A stretch of 64,000 nt of DNA, taken from assembly GCF_000381885.1 (NCBI RefSeq), contig NZ_KB907209.1, positions 18,727-82,726 on the forward strand, given 5' to 3'. The DNA is from Actinomadura atramentaria DSM 43919 (GTDB taxonomy: Bacteria > Actinomycetota > Actinomycetes > Streptosporangiales > Streptosporangiaceae). Of the stretch, positions 60,598-64,000 are shown piece after piece. The notes under the pieces were generated by a model that did not search any database, was not told the DNA's origin, and saw only the letters and a program-made list of their open reading frames with translations. How positions within the stretch are numbered: the stretch's first letter is position 1; every line of letters begins with the position of its first letter. The position numbers and the translations under genes are program-made.

Positions 60598-61841
60598 TCA
60601 CCCTCCAGACCAGGATGAAGAACATCGCGTTCGCCGTCATCGGGCTGTGCGCGATCGTGTTCATCGGCCTCAACTACGCCGACCTCGGCCGGTTCGTCGG
60701 GATGCGCGGCTACTACGTCATCTCGGTGGACCTGCCGCAGACCGGCGGGCTCGCCACCAACGCCGACGTCACCTACCGGGGCACGTCGATCGGGCGCGTC
60801 GGGGAGCTGCACCTCACCGACACCGGGGTCGTCGCGGACCTGCGCATCGACAGCGGCGCGCCGAAGATCCCGTCCGCCACGCAGGCCGTCGTCGCGAACC
60901 GCTCGGCGGTCGGCGAGGAGTACATCGACCTGCGGCCCAACACCGACGGCGGGCCGTACCTCGCCGCCGGGGCGCGCATCCCGCGCAGCGCGACGACGAT
61001 CCCCGCGCCCGTCACCGACCTGCTCAGCAGCCTCAACAACCTCGCCGCGTCCGTGCCGCAGGACTCGCTGCGCACCCTCGTGGACGAGCTGGGCAACGCG
61101 TTCACCGGGCAGGGGCCGAACCTGACCGCCCTGCTCGACAGCAGCCAGACGTTCGTGGACAAGGCCAGCGAGAACATCGAGCCGACCACCGCGCTGGTCG
61201 GCAACTCCGCGACCGTCCTCGCCACGCAGAACGAGCAGTCGCAGGCCATCGAGTCGTTCGGGAAGAACGCGCGGCTGCTCGCGGACCAGCTCAAGCGGTC
61301 CGACCCGGACCTGCGCAAGCTCATCGCGGCCGCGCCCGGCGCGTCCACCGAGCTGACGACGCTCGTCAAGCAGCTCGACCCGTCCTTCAGCGTCCTGCTC
61401 GCCAACATGACGACGACGTCGGACATCCTGAAGAACCGCGCGCCCGCCCTCGACACGCTGCTGTCGAAGCTGCCCGCCGTCGTGTCCGCCGCGACGACGA
61501 TGATCGACCCCAAGACCGGGACGCTCCGGTTCGGGATGACGACCAACTTCTTCGACCCGCTGCCCTGCGTCAGCGGCTACGGCGGCACCCAGTACCGCAA
61601 CGGGACCGACACCGGCGCGGGCAAGCCGTTCAACACCGCCGCGCACTGCGCCGCGTCGCCGTCCAGCGGCCAGAACGTCCGCGGCTCGGCGAACGCGCCG
61701 AACGCCGGGAAGCTGCCGCCGCCCGCCAAGGCCGGGTCGCTCGGCCTGACCGGGACGTCCGACGGGCTGCCGGGCGCGCTCGGCGAGCCGGGCCTGCCCG
61801 CCGCCACCGGCACGCTCCTCGCGCCGGGGGCCGGCCGGTGA
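60594..61841 (+). CDS. mceF: Mce-family protein MceF
   Basis: A 415-residue Mce protein starting with GTG. Anchor helix IAFAVIGLCAIVFIGLNYADL, then YYVISVDLPQTGGLATNADVTYRGTSIGRV...VGEEYIDLRP. The helical region ends in a Gly/Pro-rich tail with two cysteines (LPCVSGYGG, AAHCAAS). It completes the set of six. Sixty-seven bases separate it from the first Mce-associated gene, the largest gap in the operon. Confidence 0.92.
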   Translation: MITLQTRMKNIAFAVIGLCAIVFIGLNYADLGRFVGMRGYYVISVDLPQTGGLATNADVTYRGTSIGRVGELHLTDTGVVADLRIDSGAPKIPSATQAVVANRSAVGEEYIDLRPNTDGGPYLAAGARIPRSATTIPAPVTDLLSSLNNLAASVPQDSLRTLVDELGNAFTGQGPNLTALLDSSQTFVDKASENIEPTTALVGNSATVLATQNEQSQAIESFGKNARLLADQLKRSDPDLRKLIAAAPGASTELTTLVKQLDPSFSVLLANMTTTSDILKNRAPALDTLLSKLPAVVSAATTMIDPKTGTLRFGMTTNFFDPLPCVSGYGGTQYRNGTDTGAGKPFNTAAHCAASPSSGQNVRGSANAPNAGKLPPPAKAGSLGLTGTSDGLPGALGEPGLPAATGTLLAPGAGR

Positions 61842-61908
61842 CCGGCCGCGCACGCGACCGGGGGGACGACCCCGGATCAGCCGAAACCGCCGAGCCTTGG
61901 GAGGGGCG

Positions 61909-62484
61909 ATGAGCGCCGAGCTGGAAGAGGAGTCGCCGCCCACCCGGGCGGCGGCGCGGGAGGCCCGGCGGGCGCCGCTGCTCGCCGGGTGGGGACTGAT
62001 CGGCTGGACGTTCGTCGTCGCGGCCGTCGCGTTCCTCGGCTACGCGGGATGGTCGTACTTCGACGCGTCCCACGGCTCGGCGCGCGCGGACGGGCGCGAC
62101 CGGGACCTGGTACTGCGCGCGGGCCGCCAGGAACTCGCCATCCTCAACACCCTCGACCGCACGCAGGTCGACGCGGGGCTGCGCGCCTGGGAGAACGCGA
62201 CGACCGGGGCGCTGCACGACCAGCTCCACCGCGACGCGCCCGCCAACAAGCAGAAGATGGCGAAGACGGGGACGAGCGCGGCCGGGACCGTCACGGCCGC
62301 CGCCGTCACCGACCTCGACACCGGCAGCGGCGACGCCACCATGATCGCCTCGGTGCGGGTCACGCTGACGCCCGCCCAGGGCGAGCCCACCGACCAGCGC
62401 AAGCGCTACGAGGTCGGGCTCACCCGCACGAAGGGCGGCTGGAAGCTCGCGTCGCTCACCGCGATCCCGGCGGGCAACCCGTGA
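61909..62484 (+). CDS. Mce-associated membrane protein
   Basis: A 191-residue protein: cytoplasmic tail, one membrane helix (GLIGWTFVVAAVAFLGYAGW, about residues 26-45), then an extracytoplasmic alpha+beta domain of the VirB8/SnoaL-like fold (LAILNTLDRTQVDAGLRAWENATTGALHDQL, VRVTLTPAQGE, GWKLASL). Mce-associated (Mam/Mas) proteins of this shape follow mce operons and stabilise the transporter. GGGAGGGG precedes the ATG at 61909. Confidence 0.85.
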   Translation: MSAELEEESPPTRAAAREARRAPLLAGWGLIGWTFVVAAVAFLGYAGWSYFDASHGSARADGRDRDLVLRAGRQELAILNTLDRTQVDAGLRAWENATTGALHDQLHRDAPANKQKMAKTGTSAAGTVTAAAVTDLDTGSGDATMIASVRVTLTPAQGEPTDQRKRYEVGLTRTKGGWKLASLTAIPAGNP

Positions 62485-62990
62485 TCGGCCGGATCTTCGC
62501 GCTGTGGCGGCCGCTGCTCGTCGCCGCCGTGATCGCCGCCGCCGGCGCGGGGCTGCTGGTCGCCGCGCACCGCTCCGCCGAGTCGTCGCCCGCGACGAAC
62601 AAGGCCGTCCTGGACTCCGACGCGACCGCCAAGGTCGCCGGGGACGTGTCCGCCGCGATCGGGCGGATCTTCTCGTACACGCCCGACGGGCTCGCCGAGA
62701 CCGAGCGGGCCGCCGCGTCCGCCCTCACCGGTCGCGCCGCCGAGCAGTACAAGCAGATCCTCGCGCCCGTGAAGCAGCAGGCCCCCGCGCAGCGGCTCGC
62801 GCTGACGACGCGGGTCGTGCGGTCCGGCGTCGTTTCCCTGGACGACGACCGCGCCGAGCTGCTGCTGTTCCTCGACCAGCGCACGACCCGCGCGGGCCGC
62901 CCGGTCGGCACGGCCGCCGCCGCGCAGCTCACGGTCACCGCGCGCCGCTCCGGCGACCGGTGGCGCATCACCGACATCCGCTCAAGCTGA
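62481..62990 (+). CDS. Mce-associated membrane protein
   Basis: A 169-residue protein of the same layout: short tail, membrane helix (LLVAAVIAAAGAGLLVAAH), then an extracytoplasmic domain (VSAAIGRIFSYTPDGLAETERAAASALTG, ending GDRWRITDIRSS). The GTG start overlaps the preceding stop (GTGA). It is probably the second Mas-type partner of this Mce system. Confidence 0.85.
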   Translation: MIGRIFALWRPLLVAAVIAAAGAGLLVAAHRSAESSPATNKAVLDSDATAKVAGDVSAAIGRIFSYTPDGLAETERAAASALTGRAAEQYKQILAPVKQQAPAQRLALTTRVVRSGVVSLDDDRAELLLFLDQRTTRAGRPVGTAAAAQLTVTARRSGDRWRITDIRSS

Positions 62991-63000
62991 GGGAGACAGC

Positions 63001-64000
<1,000 letters not shown>

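Overview
The window is very GC-rich chromosomal DNA from a filamentous actinomycete. An Mce operon, an F420-type flavin reductase, Tat-exported enzymes, XRE/DUF397 regulator pairs, a graspetide precursor and frequent GTG/TTG starts all fit Actinomycetota, most likely an Actinomadura-like member of the Streptosporangiales. That placement is inferred, because no rRNA or housekeeping marker gene is present. I saw no tRNA, CRISPR array or intact insertion sequence.

Layout. 1-8222: two divergent peptide/nickel-type ABC importers flanking an AT-rich inverted-repeat operator; the right-hand one ends in a permease-ATPase-ATPase fusion. 8313-15261: formamidase-like hydrolase, LysR regulator and a tightly packed operon for 3-hydroxyanthranilate breakdown through 2-aminomuconate, closed by a perfect hairpin. 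15304-19239: secreted beta-propeller, Tat phospholipase C-like enzyme and an NAD epimerase. 19594-22231: unknown protein, a decayed tyrosine recombinase and a DUF1906 glycoside-hydrolase-like gene, probably a mobile-element scar. 22228-26178: kinase-like phosphotransferase with an internal minisatellite, CMD-family protein, acyl-CoA dehydrogenase and a small SCP2-like protein behind a clear promoter and operator. 26200-29789: compatible-solute (OpuC-like) ABC transporter. 29907-35463: F420-dependent oxidoreductase, asparagine synthetase, then small membrane/PH-like paralogues. 35570-38885: Tat-exported flavin amine oxidase and a membrane protein with a Gly/Asn-rich, amyloid-like segment.

38979-41403 is a three-gene graspetide cluster: precursor, ATP-grasp ligase and protein-isoaspartate-methyltransferase homologue, the arrangement that makes ester-crosslinked, aspartimide-bearing peptides. 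Next come a decayed XRE/DUF6879 module (41520-42505) and a living XRE-DUF397-DUF397 module (42707-44149), one DUF397 protein having an internal duplication. Three small, similar-looking unknown proteins (44415-45528) precede about 0.8 kb of intergenic tandem repeat (45540-46335).

46474-53313 holds cutA, a RibD-type reductase, a tandem universal stress protein, a PucR-like regulator and two exported proteins. 53522-64000 is a complete mce operon (two YrbE permeases, MceA-F, two Mce-associated proteins). It runs into a highly charged, repeat-rich protein whose coding sequence leaves the window inside a GCCGAC hexanucleotide run.
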